Positions 1 to 7,398 of a DNA stretch of 64,000 nt are shown here, in pieces; position 1 is the first letter of the stretch, and every line of letters starts with the position of its first letter. The DNA comes from Bacteroidota bacterium (GTDB taxonomy: Bacteria > Bacteroidota > Bacteroidia > Cytophagales > Cytophagaceae). The stretch lies in contig JAEWYS010000018.1 of NCBI GenBank assembly GCA_023458555.1, forward strand, positions 1-64,000, in the 5' to 3' direction. The position numbers and the translations under genes were made by a program. The notes under the pieces are model-generated. The model made no database searches. It was given only the letters and a program-made list of their open reading frames with translations, and was not told the DNA's origin.

Positions 1-2
1 TA

Positions 3-155
3 GTGTGGCGCTCCGAGGGTTATGAGCAGCCCTGGCGCGGCGAGAACTTCCGCAATGGTCAGCCCCTGCCTGTAGCGACCTATTACTATGTTATATACCC
101 CAATGGGGGTAAGGTGAAGAAGCCACGTACCGGAGATATAACCATTGTTAGGTAA
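3..155 (+). CDS. C-terminal end of a T9SS type B sorting-domain (gliding motility-associated CTD) protein, partial
   Basis: Only the last 50 codons are in the window; the gene begins upstream of base 1. The reading frame runs from base 3 to a TAA at 153-155. The peptide has the tail typical of the CHU_C / gliding motility-associated C-terminal domain: a W-x-G-xxxxG-Q-P-L-P-V-A-T-Y-Y-Y-V-I stretch followed by a final strand ending in G-D-I-T-I-V-R. In the family this domain directs large secreted adhesins or enzymes through the type IX secretion system to the cell surface. The cargo part cannot be seen, so its function is unknown. A strong terminator follows 25 bases after the stop. Confidence 0.82.
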   Translation: MWRSEGYEQPWRGENFRNGQPLPVATYYYVIYPNGGKVKKPRTGDITIVR

Positions 156-180
156 AAGTACAGTGAGCACTGGAAATAAA

Positions 181-214
181 AGAGGCTGTCTCAGAAGGAC
201 AGCCTCTTTTATTT
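181..214 (+). terminator. Rho-independent terminator of the T9SS type B gene
   Basis: A perfect 10-bp stem, AGAGGCTGTC (181-190) pairing with GACAGCCTCT (198-207), closes a 7-base loop and is followed by TTTATTT. It lies 25 bases after the stop of the plus-strand gene, between two convergent genes. Confidence 0.85.
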
Positions 215-330
215 AGGTAACCGGATCAATAATGAGTATCGGACTAGTTGCTTAATTATTAATTGGCTGACTTTTAAAAGAATACTTGACGTTTCCCATG
301 TCAAAGTCATAAAAAACGGGAATAGGTATC

Positions 331-358
331 ACTGACCGCTATGCGATATACGGTCAGT
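331..358. repeat. Inverted repeat, 8-bp arms
   Basis: The arms ACTGACCG and CGGTCAGT are perfect complements around a 12-base spacer. The element lies in the 3' flank of dusB and could be a transcript-end hairpin for the minus strand, but it lacks an adjacent U-tract. Confidence 0.5.
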
Positions 359-386
359 TCTCTGTTTCTTTTCAGCGGAGCGTTCC

Positions 387-407
387 GGGCTTCGATAAAC
401 TCAGCCC
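387..407. repeat. REP-like palindrome with TTCGATAAACTCA core
   Basis: GGGCT and AGCCC flank an 11-base centre. The sequence resembles short extragenic palindromes with a TTCGA(C/T)AAGCTCA-type core that recur in many bacterial genomes, including Bacteroidota. Only one copy is visible here, so membership of a repeat family is inferred from resemblance. Confidence 0.35.
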
Positions 408-499
408 TGCTGTGGTTCTTGAGCCTTATACTTTAAGCTTCTTTATAGTCAATCTGTAAATCATTATGTAGAGAAGTGAGCATCTAATCCCATTATAAG

Positions 500-1489
500 C
501 TACTCCACAATTTGTAAGTCGGCATATGCTACTTCATCCAGTATTTCAGCTACCTCTTCGTAGCTCGAAGCATTAACAAGCCGAATCCTGAATGGCTTAA
601 AATTGGACAAGCCTCTGAAATAATTGGAATAATGTGTTCGCATCTCGAATATTCCGGTTTTAGGGCCTTTCCACTCAATAGATTTCGCCAGATGTTTTTT
701 ACAAACATTTATGCGCTCTTTGATGTCAGGAGCAGGAAGTAGCATCCCTGTTTTAATATATTCCTTAATTTCATTGAATATCCATGGGTAGCCGATGGCA
801 GCACGTCCGATCATTATCCCGTCAACTCCGTATTTGTTTTTGTACTCAAGTGCTTTTTGCGGACTGTCAATATCTCCGTTTCCGAATATTGGTATTTTTA
901 TATCCTGACATTCCTTTACTTTGGCAATATATGACCAGTCTGCTTCTCCTTTGTACATTTGTTGCCTGGTACGGCCATGTATCGTCAGAGCCTGAATTCC
1001 TGCATCCTGGAGCCGCTTAGCTACCTCTATAATGTGAATTGTATCATGATCCCAGCCCAGACGGGTTTTGACAGTTACCGGCAGCTTACAGTTTTTAACT
1101 ATTTCTTCAGTCATTTTCTGCATTTTGGGAAGATCAAGCAGGATACCGGCCCCGGCGCCTTTACAAGCTACTTTTTTTACAGGACACCCGTAATTAATGT
1201 CAACCAGTTCGGGAGCAGCTTCTTCAGCAATTTGAGCAGCTTCCCGCATTGCATCAATCTTATCACCAAATATCTGGATACCAATGGGCCTTTCATAATC
1301 ATAGATATCAAGCTTTTTAATACTTTTATCTGCATCTCTGATCAGGCCATCTGCAGAAATAAACTCAGTATACATCAAATCTGCACCGTTTTCCTTGCAA
1401 ACGGCCCTGAATGGCGGGTCACTCACGTCTTCCATAGGGGCAAGCAGAAGCGGAAATTCCCCTAATTCAAGTTGGCCTATCTTAATCAC
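500..1489 (-). CDS. dusB: tRNA-dihydrouridine synthase (DusB/NifR3 type)
   Basis: This FMN enzyme reduces specific uridines in the tRNA D-loop to dihydrouridine using NADPH. The 329-residue protein has the usual family length and a TIM-barrel layout. The FMN-contacting N-terminal motif APMEDVSDPPFR is at residues 17-28, the catalytic cysteine is C102 in NYGCPVKKV, the conserved lysine is K141 in VKTRLGW, and H171 lies in the TIHGRTR motif. The GNGDI and IGRAAIGYPW phosphate-binding segments follow. It is divergent from the CPBP protease gene with only 41 bases between the start codons. The DusB versus other Dus subclass assignment is by overall similarity. Confidence 0.93.
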   Translation of the reverse strand: MIKIGQLELGEFPLLLAPMEDVSDPPFRAVCKENGADLMYTEFISADGLIRDADKSIKKLDIYDYERPIGIQIFGDKIDAMREAAQIAEEAAPELVDINYGCPVKKVACKGAGAGILLDLPKMQKMTEEIVKNCKLPVTVKTRLGWDHDTIHIIEVAKRLQDAGIQALTIHGRTRQQMYKGEADWSYIAKVKECQDIKIPIFGNGDIDSPQKALEYKNKYGVDGIMIGRAAIGYPWIFNEIKEYIKTGMLLPAPDIKERINVCKKHLAKSIEWKGPKTGIFEMRTHYSNYFRGLSNFKPFRIRLVNASSYEEVAEILDEVAYADLQIVE

Positions 1490-1530
1490 TTTGTTTTTTA
1501 TTATGAATTTTAAAGTAAATTTACACTTTT
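1490..1530. promoter_or_regulatory. Short divergent promoter region dusB / CPBP protease
   Basis: Forty-one bases separate two divergent ATG codons. The centre carries the palindrome GTAAATTTAC, which reads TAAATTTA on both strands, a near match to the Bacteroidota -7 box TAnnTTTG in both directions. Overlapping divergent promoters are likely, but no convincing -33 element is seen. Confidence 0.3.
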
Positions 1531-2454
1531 ATGACTAAAATTTATAAGGAAAACCAAAGTCCCTTGGAAGGAACAGTCCAGTTTATAGGAATTCTGTTCC
1601 GGATTTTTGGAATATATTTCGTTGGACTTGCCATAGTTACAATCATCTTACGATTTATTACCGGAGCAGATCAGCAAAGTCTGGCAGAAATACTGGCAAG
1701 TAGTGCTTCTTTACAACGAAAGCAGGAGTTGCTTATTCTTATTCAGACACTGGCTCCGCTGATTCAGTTTCTCTTACTCCCCCTGATCTATATATTCTTT
1801 TATCAGAAGCAGCTTGCGACAGATGTTTTTACTTTCAGAACATGGAAGCCTGCAACATTCTTTGCATTTTCAGTAATGCTCTATTTTACCTTTCTTCCGG
1901 TATTGGGGTTTCTGATCAAATGGAATCAGTCGTGGTTCCTGCCGGATGCACTTTCTGAAATGGAGCGCCAGGCAAGAGAAGTTACTGAATTGTTAATACA
2001 GTATGATTCTCATTGGGGGTTTCTGAAAGTACTTTTTGTGGTTGCAGTCCTCCCGGCTATAGGAGAAGAGCTTTTCTTCAGAGGCATTCTTCAGAATGAA
2101 GTACGTTATTTAACAGGAAATATACATGTAGCTGTCTGGACAGCTGCGATAATATTCAGTCTTGCACATTTTCAGTTTCTTGGTTTTGTGCCACGGTTGT
2201 GTCTTGGACTGATGTTTGGATATGCATACGTATGGTCGGGTAACTTTTGGGTACCGGTAGGGTTACACTTTCTGAATAACGCGGCAACTCTTATCATGAT
2301 GAGCTCATACAGAGATCAGTATAATAAAATGTCGCAGGGAGAGGTAGATGAAGTATCAACACCGGTAGTGCTGCTGTTTACCTGTATGTCAGCTGTAATC
2401 GCGTATTTCCTTTATAGATTGTATCAGCAAAGAAAAAATATGTATGTTGGATAA
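1531..2454 (+). CDS. CPBP-family intramembrane metalloprotease (Abi/CAAX type)
   Basis: A polytopic inner-membrane protein of 307 residues with hydrophobic segments near 15-42, 70-92, 108-130, 163-180, 198-218, 220-250 and 278-297. The CPBP catalytic motifs are present: EExxxR at E179-E180-R184 within the IGEELFFRG stretch, H213 in SLAHFQF, and H246 in GLHFLNNAA. Family members act as glutamate/histidine intramembrane proteases, some as CAAX prenyl endopeptidases and others in bacteriocin immunity or anti-sigma cleavage; the substrate here is unknown. Its last codons overlap the cdsA start by 11 bases, suggesting translational coupling with phospholipid synthesis genes. Confidence 0.88.
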   Translation: MTKIYKENQSPLEGTVQFIGILFRIFGIYFVGLAIVTIILRFITGADQQSLAEILASSASLQRKQELLILIQTLAPLIQFLLLPLIYIFFYQKQLATDVFTFRTWKPATFFAFSVMLYFTFLPVLGFLIKWNQSWFLPDALSEMERQAREVTELLIQYDSHWGFLKVLFVVAVLPAIGEELFFRGILQNEVRYLTGNIHVAVWTAAIIFSLAHFQFLGFVPRLCLGLMFGYAYVWSGNFWVPVGLHFLNNAATLIMMSSYRDQYNKMSQGEVDEVSTPVVLLFTCMSAVIAYFLYRLYQQRKNMYVG

Positions 2455-3265
2455 GCTTTCAAATTTACAGCAGCGTATTATTACCGGTCTGAGTGGCGCA
2501 GCATTGCTCGTGACCGGAATATGGTATAGTGACTGGAGCTATTTTGGTGTGTTTGCTGTGATTGCCATGTTATCCCTAATAGAATTTTATAAGCTGATTG
2601 CATTAGCAGGAATATCAGCTGGGAAAAAGACCGGGTTTGCGGGCGGCTTGTTGCTCTTTTCCGGAGTTTTTCTTTTTGAAAAAGGATACATTGATGGATC
2701 ATTCCTGTTTCTGCTGCTGCCTTATTTATTTCTGCTTTTTATTATTATTCTGTTTCAGAATGTAGAAAAGCCATTTGAGAAAATCGCCTATACATTACTC
2801 GGTATTTTTTATGTCTCTGTTCCGTTTAGTTTATTTACCACGGTAGCTTTTTACTCTGGAGAATATGCGCCGGAAATTGTGTTCGGGATTCTGATTATAA
2901 TCTGGGGAAATGATATAGGTGGCTATATTGCCGGTATGACCCTGGGAAGACATAAACTTTATGCCAGAATCTCTCCCAAAAAGACCTGGGAAGGAACCTT
3001 GGGGGGTGTTATACTTGGCTTATCTGCTTCTGTTGTGCTTTCCTTGTTTTTCAATGGGTTGACTACCTGGACATGGGTTGTGCTTGCGACGATAATTGTT
3101 GTTTTTGGAAGCCTGGGAGATCTTATCGAGTCTATGCTGAAAAGAAGTCTGTCTATTAAAGACAGCGGAACACTGATCCCGGGACATGGCGGATTTCTGG
3201 ACCGCTTTGACGGATTGATTTTTGCGCTGCCATTTGTTGCTACATATGTGATCATTTTTGTGTGA
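2444..3265 (+). CDS. cdsA: Phosphatidate cytidylyltransferase
   Basis: CdsA makes CDP-diacylglycerol from phosphatidate and CTP in the inner membrane, the committed precursor of phosphatidylethanolamine. The 273-residue protein is almost wholly hydrophobic, with about eight membrane helices. The complete family signature lies near residues 230-256: SMLKRSL, then SIKDSGTLIPGHGG, then FLDRFD, including the metal-binding aspartates. The ATG at 2444 lies inside the end of the upstream protease gene. psd follows 146 bases downstream behind its own likely promoter, so the two consecutive PE-pathway genes are neighbours but perhaps not strictly one transcript. Confidence 0.95.
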   Translation: MLDKLSNLQQRIITGLSGAALLVTGIWYSDWSYFGVFAVIAMLSLIEFYKLIALAGISAGKKTGFAGGLLLFSGVFLFEKGYIDGSFLFLLLPYLFLLFIIILFQNVEKPFEKIAYTLLGIFYVSVPFSLFTTVAFYSGEYAPEIVFGILIIIWGNDIGGYIAGMTLGRHKLYARISPKKTWEGTLGGVILGLSASVVLSLFFNGLTTWTWVVLATIIVVFGSLGDLIESMLKRSLSIKDSGTLIPGHGGFLDRFDGLIFALPFVATYVIIFV

Positions 3266-3375
3266 TTCACAGGTATATACATTGTGTTCAATCCGCTTGA
3301 ATATATTTTCTGTTTTTTTGTAAATAAAGAACAATGTTATTTGAGGTTGATAAGTTTTCGAATCTATAAATTCAA

Positions 3376-3383
3376 TATATTTG
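3376..3383 (+). promoter_or_regulatory. Candidate -7 box upstream of psd
   Basis: TATATTTG matches the Bacteroidota -7 consensus TAnnTTTG, 28 bases before the psd ATG. The -33 region is only a T-run at 3355-3358 with short spacing, so the call is tentative. Confidence 0.35.
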
Positions 3384-3411
3384 CAGTTCGTAAATTTCTT
3401 ATATACTAATA

Positions 3412-4071
3412 ATGACTATCCATAAGGAAGGTTTTAAAATCTTAATCGTTCTTTTTATCATACTTGCAGGTCTGAACCTGTTTGTGATTTCATTCTGGCC
3501 GGCATCAACCGGCATTCACAATTTTCTGATCATATTTTCAGTTTTGTGCTATTTGCTCATATTGCAGTTTTTCAGAAGCCCGAGAAGAAAGCTGGTGATT
3601 AATGATAAATATGTTATTGCTCCGGCGGACGGCAAGGTGGTGGTAATTGAAGAGGTTGAAGAAACGGAATATTTTAATGATATGAGAAGGCAGGTTTCTA
3701 TTTTTATGTCTCCCGTGAATGTTCATATTAACAGAAACCCTATTTCAGGATTTGTGACCTATTTTAAATACCATTCGGGCAAATACAAAGTAGCATGGCA
3801 TCCGAAAGCCAGCACTGAAAATGAACGTACAACTATTGTTTTGGAGAATCCGGAAAGAGGAGCCGTGCTAATTCGTCAGATTGCGGGCGCGCTGGCCAAG
3901 CGTATTGTCTGGTATCTTAATGCCGGAGAAAGAGTTCAACAGGGTGAGGAGCTGGGCTTTATAAAATTTGGTTCAAGGGTTGATGTATTCCTGCCGCTTG
4001 ACGCAAAGATCAATGTAAAGATTGGTGAAAAAACCAAAGGCGGACAAACAATTCTGGCGGAATTTGTTTAA
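3412..4071 (+). CDS. psd: Phosphatidylserine decarboxylase family protein
   Basis: Converts phosphatidylserine to phosphatidylethanolamine at the inner membrane. The 219-residue protein is of the short bacterial type. Two hydrophobic helices lie near residues 9-30 and 35-52, and the autocatalytic cleavage site is G187-S188 in the FGSRVDVFLP segment, where serine becomes the pyruvoyl group. Conserved ADGKV (about 64-68), the SPVNVHINRNP stretch, and the YHSGKYKVAWHPKAS region are all present. It follows cdsA. A pss (phosphatidylserine synthase) gene is not in the window. The variant GSR site in place of LGST is usual for this subfamily. Confidence 0.92.
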   Translation: MTIHKEGFKILIVLFIILAGLNLFVISFWPASTGIHNFLIIFSVLCYLLILQFFRSPRRKLVINDKYVIAPADGKVVVIEEVEETEYFNDMRRQVSIFMSPVNVHINRNPISGFVTYFKYHSGKYKVAWHPKASTENERTTIVLENPERGAVLIRQIAGALAKRIVWYLNAGERVQQGEELGFIKFGSRVDVFLPLDAKINVKIGEKTKGGQTILAEFV

Positions 4072-4154
4072 AATTTTATCTGGCAATTTGCTTGCGTAAT
4101 CAAACTATGCATTCTTAATTTCGTTATAGAATTTAATTAATTCCTTTATCCAAA

Positions 4155-4463
4155 ATGAAAGACGATTTCGATGAATTAGATGATGATCAGCTTTATGAAG
4201 ACTATGAGGCTTATAAAGCATTGATTGAAGCCGGTGTGCCACAAAAGGAGGCTCTTAAGAAAACCGGTCTGACTGCCCAGATCGTAAAAGACCTGGAAGA
4301 AGAAATGGGCGATGATGATGAGTTTAAGTCAGAGTTTAAAGAGGTCTGGGGGCATGATGATGATGATTTCGATGAAGGTGCCTGGAAAGAGGAAGACCTG
4401 GAAGGGGATAGCTGGGAAGATGATGTCGAAGATAGTTATGACGATTACGACAGAGATTTTTAA
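4155..4463 (+). CDS. Very acidic small protein of unknown function
   Basis: I do not recognise this 102-residue protein. About 41 percent of residues are Asp or Glu, concentrated at both ends, so it will be strongly anionic. The middle (about 20-55) holds a basic-acidic amphipathic stretch, ALIEAGVPQKEALKKTGLT, that looks like a small helical domain. The tail is rich in D, E, W and Y. No signal peptide or membrane segment is present, suggesting a cytoplasmic protein. It lies 83 bases after psd and ends before a strong terminator. A nucleic-acid mimic, chaperone-like or cation-binding role is possible, but nothing in the sequence decides this. Confidence 0.75.
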   Translation: MKDDFDELDDDQLYEDYEAYKALIEAGVPQKEALKKTGLTAQIVKDLEEEMGDDDEFKSEFKEVWGHDDDDFDEGAWKEEDLEGDSWEDDVEDSYDDYDRDF

Positions 4464-4488
4464 ACAGAATATTCTAAACTAACGATTG

Positions 4489-4517
4489 GGCTTTCCTTCA
4501 AGGAAAGCCTTTTTTTT
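4489..4517 (+). terminator. Rho-independent terminator after the acidic protein gene
   Basis: GGCTTTCC (4489-4496) pairs with GGAAAGCC (4502-4509) around a 5-base loop, followed by eight T residues. It closes the CPBP-cdsA-psd-acidic protein group. Confidence 0.88.
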
Positions 4518-4606
4518 AACGGGTCTTTAATTATAATGGAAAATCCGTATTTTACTTAATTCGTCTTTTCTTTTAATTTGCACGAATTATTATAAATAGT
4601 AGATTT

Positions 4607-5182
4607 ATGAAAGAAATCATTGAAAACGAATTGAATGAGGCGGCGGAAGTGCTGAATAAGTTTCTTTCAATGCCTGAAAGTATTGCCAACATAGAAGAGG
4701 CAGCTGGTCTTATTGTCGCAAGTCTGAAAAACGGAGGTAAGGTTTTAAGTTGTGGAAACGGTGGTTCTGCCTGTGATGCCATGCATTTTGCAGAAGAAAT
4801 GACAGGAAGGTTCAGAGAAAACAGAGAACCCCTTCCTGCTATTGCAATCGCTGATCCGTCACATATAACCTGTACTTCCAATGACTTCGGATTCAATTAT
4901 GTCTTCTCCAGATATCTTAGGGCACTGGGGCAGAAGGGTGATGTTTTGCTTGCTATAAGTACCAGTGGAAACTCGGAAAATGTACTCAGAGCAGCTGAAC
5001 TTGCAAAGCAACGGGACATAAAGATTATAGCCTTGACAGGAAAAAACGGAGGCAGTCTGGCTGAGTTTGCAGATGTACTTATTAATGTGCCTCACAATGG
5101 TTATTCGGACAGAATTCAGGAAGTTCATATTAAAGTTATTCATATACTTATTCTGCTTATCGAAAAGTCTATGAAGCTATAA
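4607..5182 (+). CDS. gmhA: Sedoheptulose-7-phosphate isomerase (phosphoheptose isomerase)
   Basis: GmhA isomerises D-sedoheptulose 7-phosphate to D-glycero-D-manno-heptose 7-phosphate, the first step toward heptose for lipopolysaccharide core or S-layer/glycoprotein glycans. The 191-residue protein is a single SIS domain of the usual length. Substrate-binding CGNGGSACDAMHFAEE lies near residues 47-62, the ISTSGNSENV phosphate loop near 122-131, and the QEVHIKVIHIL metal/catalytic helix near 173-183. comM-like DNA follows after 14 bases. Other heptose genes (hldE, gmhB) are not in the window. A TTAATTTG near-match to a -7 box lies at 4573-4580. Confidence 0.93.
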   Translation: MKEIIENELNEAAEVLNKFLSMPESIANIEEAAGLIVASLKNGGKVLSCGNGGSACDAMHFAEEMTGRFRENREPLPAIAIADPSHITCTSNDFGFNYVFSRYLRALGQKGDVLLAISTSGNSENVLRAAELAKQRDIKIIALTGKNGGSLAEFADVLINVPHNGYSDRIQEVHIKVIHILILLIEKSMKL

Positions 5183-5196
5183 CCTTTTTTTCAGCT

Positions 5197-6735
5197 ATGG
5201 TATCCAGAACATATGGAAGTGCAGTATTTGGTGTAAATGCGACAATTATAACGATAGAAGTCAGTGTAAGTCAGGGGACCGGTTTTTATATGGTTGGCTT
5301 ACCTGACAGTGCCGTGAAGGAAAGCGAGCAGCGGGTGGTTGCTGCAATTAAGCACATTGGCTTTCGTATGCCCAGAATTAAAACAGTAGTAAATCTTGCA
5401 CCGGCTGATTTACGGAAAGAAGGTTCAGCATATGATCTGGCTATTGCATTAGGGATTTTGTCTGCGAGTGAACAAATTGCAACGTCAGATCTCGATAAGT
5501 ATTTAATTATGGGGGAGCTGTCACTTAGCGGGGAAGTAAGAGCCATCAAAGGTGTGCTCCCGATTGCGATTGAAGCAAGGAAACGCGGTTTTAAAGGTTT
5601 TATCCTGCCTAAGGCCAATGAGCGGGAAGCGGCTATTGTCAATAATATCGATATTATCGGAGTTTCTGATTTGACAGAAGTGACCGATTTTTTCGAAGGA
5701 AAAAAGTCAATCCGACCGCTTGCGATAGATACCAGAGATATTTTTTATTCGGATCTCAACAGACATGCTGCTGACTTCTCTAATGTTCAGGGGCAGGAGA
5801 ATATAAAACGCGCTCTTGAAATTGCTGCTGCCGGCGGCCACAATGTAATTATGGTTGGCCCTCCGGGTGCTGGTAAGACAATGCTGGCAAAACGCCTTCC
5901 GGGCATACTCCCTCCTCTCAGTCTCCATGAAGCTTTGGAGACCACGAAAATTCATTCTGTAGCAGGCAAGCTGGGAAAGGAAGCCGCATTAATTGCTTCA
6001 AGGCCATTCCGCTCTCCACATCATACTATCAGTGATGTAGCTTTGGTGGGAGGTGGAGGAAATCCTCAGCCAGGTGAAATTTCACTTGCGCATAACGGCG
6101 TTCTCTTTTTGGACGAATTGCCTGAATTTAAACGTACAGTCCTGGAAGTAATGCGCCAGCCATTGGAGGAGCGTTATGTGACGATCAGCCGGGCGAAGAT
6201 CTCTGTCGATTTTCCTGCAAATTTTATGCTGATAGCAAGCATGAATCCCTGCCCATGCGGCTTTTACAATCACCCGGAGAAAGAATGTGTCTGTCCGCCG
6301 GGAGTGGTACAGCGCTACCTGAATAAAGTGAGTGGTCCCCTGCTTGACAGAATAGATCTGCATGTAGAGGTAACTCCGGTTTCTTTTGATCAGATGACAG
6401 CTGAACGAAAGAATGAGTCCAGCGCTACAATCAGAGAGAGGGTAGTAAAAGCCAGAAATATTCAGGAAAGCCGTTTTGCGGATAATGAAGAAATTCACTG
6501 TAATGCCATGATGCCTCCCCAAATGGTTCAGGAAGTTTGTGCAGTAAATGAAGCAGGTAAAGCCCTGCTTAAAACAGCCATGGCCCGACTGGGCCTTTCA
6601 GCAAGAGCCTATGACAGGATATTAAAAGTGAGCAGGACAATTGCCGATCTTGCGGGTACAGAGGAAATACGGATAGAACATCTTGCGGAAGCAATACAAT
6701 ATCGCAGCCTGGACAGAGATAACTGGGCCGGCTAA
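5197..6735 (+). CDS. comM: YifB/ComM-family Mg-chelatase-like AAA+ ATPase
   Basis: In naturally competent bacteria ComM is a hexameric helicase that promotes branch migration during integration of transforming DNA. The 512-residue protein has the family length and order: an N-terminal Lon-protease-like (ChlI) fold to about residue 170, then an AAA+ core with Walker A GPPGAGKT at about 221-228 and Walker B VLFLDELPE near 302-310, and a cysteine cluster (NPCPCGF, then ECVCPP) typical of the family. The C-terminal Mg_chelatase_C helical domain spans about 415-510. It is probably co-transcribed with gmhA. Competence itself is not shown by this gene alone. Confidence 0.93.
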   Translation: MVSRTYGSAVFGVNATIITIEVSVSQGTGFYMVGLPDSAVKESEQRVVAAIKHIGFRMPRIKTVVNLAPADLRKEGSAYDLAIALGILSASEQIATSDLDKYLIMGELSLSGEVRAIKGVLPIAIEARKRGFKGFILPKANEREAAIVNNIDIIGVSDLTEVTDFFEGKKSIRPLAIDTRDIFYSDLNRHAADFSNVQGQENIKRALEIAAAGGHNVIMVGPPGAGKTMLAKRLPGILPPLSLHEALETTKIHSVAGKLGKEAALIASRPFRSPHHTISDVALVGGGGNPQPGEISLAHNGVLFLDELPEFKRTVLEVMRQPLEERYVTISRAKISVDFPANFMLIASMNPCPCGFYNHPEKECVCPPGVVQRYLNKVSGPLLDRIDLHVEVTPVSFDQMTAERKNESSATIRERVVKARNIQESRFADNEEIHCNAMMPPQMVQEVCAVNEAGKALLKTAMARLGLSARAYDRILKVSRTIADLAGTEEIRIEHLAEAIQYRSLDRDNWAG

Positions 6736-6785
6736 CCCTTTTTGGTAATAGAAACAGGTATTGTGAACTTTAGGCTGTAACTATT

Positions 6786-6875
6786 TACTTATAGAGTAAG
6801 TATTATTATAAGACAGTATGTCTTAAGCGTATGGCATGGTTTTTATGCTAATAGATGGTATATTGCGGCAATATA
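6786..6875. repeat. Three successive small palindromes upstream of the T9SS CTD gene
   Basis: Within 90 bases three perfect inverted repeats occur: TACTTA/TAAGTA at 6786-6802 with a 5-base loop, TAAGACA/TGTCTTA at 6809-6825 with a 3-base loop, and TATATTG/CAATATA at 6859-6875 with a 3-base loop. They fill most of the gap between comM and the start at 6892. They may be operators or leader RNA hairpins; none has a T-run. Confidence 0.45.
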
Positions 6876-6891
6876 TTGACACTGGCTATAT

Positions 6892-7236
6892 ATGAAACAC
6901 ATTTTACAGATTATAGTATTGTTTTTTTTCCTGCTTTCACAGAGCTTATTTGCACAGAATAATCCTGAGCAACAAGTATCTCTGCCTGAGTATCAGGTCC
7001 TGATCCCGAATCCGATTGAGGACAGAGCCACCATAAAGGTTGTGCAGGGTAAACATACTCTTACGGAAATACGGATGTATGACATAATCGGCAAAGAGGT
7101 CGTAAAGGTAAAAATAACCTCTGGTAATGGATCATATCCTGTCAATCTGTCAAATCTTCGTCCCGGTGTATATTTTTGTACCATTTTTTCCGATAAAGGA
7201 GTTGTTGAAACGAGAAAACTGCTCAAAAGCAATTAA
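6892..7236 (+). CDS. Minimal secreted protein consisting of a T9SS type A sorting domain
   Basis: The 114-residue protein has an N-terminal signal peptide (hydrophobic ILQIIVLFFFLLSQSLFAQ, predicted cleavage after about residue 21). Nearly all of the mature chain, about 36-114, is a T9SS type A C-terminal domain: PNPIEDRATIKV, then IRMYDIIGKEVVKV, then VNLSNLRPGVYFCTIF, ending VETRKLLKS. In the family this domain directs cargo across the outer membrane and is cleaved by the PorU sortase. Here there is no room for cargo beyond about 15 residues. It stands alone between comM and the DUF2723 gene. It could be a decoy, a regulator, a remnant of a larger gene or a small surface protein. Confidence 0.85.
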   Translation: MKHILQIIVLFFFLLSQSLFAQNNPEQQVSLPEYQVLIPNPIEDRATIKVVQGKHTLTEIRMYDIIGKEVVKVKITSGNGSYPVNLSNLRPGVYFCTIFSDKGVVETRKLLKSN

Positions 7237-7270
7237 TTTTCTTCTGTATTTTGCATCCATTTGGTATCAT

Positions 7271-7292
7271 AGAGGTTTTACTCTTTTTTTTT
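7271..7292 (+). terminator. Weak terminator-like hairpin with long T-run
   Basis: A short AGAG/CTCT stem (7271-7274, 7281-7284) is followed by an uninterrupted T-run. The stem is only 4 bp, so termination is plausible but not certain. Confidence 0.35.
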
Positions 7293-7398
7293 GATTTTAC
7301 TTTCTAATTACCCTTCTTCTGAATATTTTCGCTTTTTAGATTAAATAACTTCCGATTAAGTTATTTTTAATATTCATTTCTCCATTAATTTTTAAAAA

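Larger units (their letters stand above)
215..499. other. Gene-free convergent interval with two palindromes
   Basis: No open reading frame of note lies here. The interval separates the 3' ends of the T9SS type B gene (plus) and dusB (minus), so it should hold 3' untranslated sequence. Two inverted repeats stand out: ACTGACCG (331-338) with CGGTCAGT (351-358), and GGGCT/AGCCC enclosing TCGATAAACTC (387-407). No T-run follows either palindrome on the plus strand, so they do not look like ordinary terminators for the upstream gene. Confidence 0.5.
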
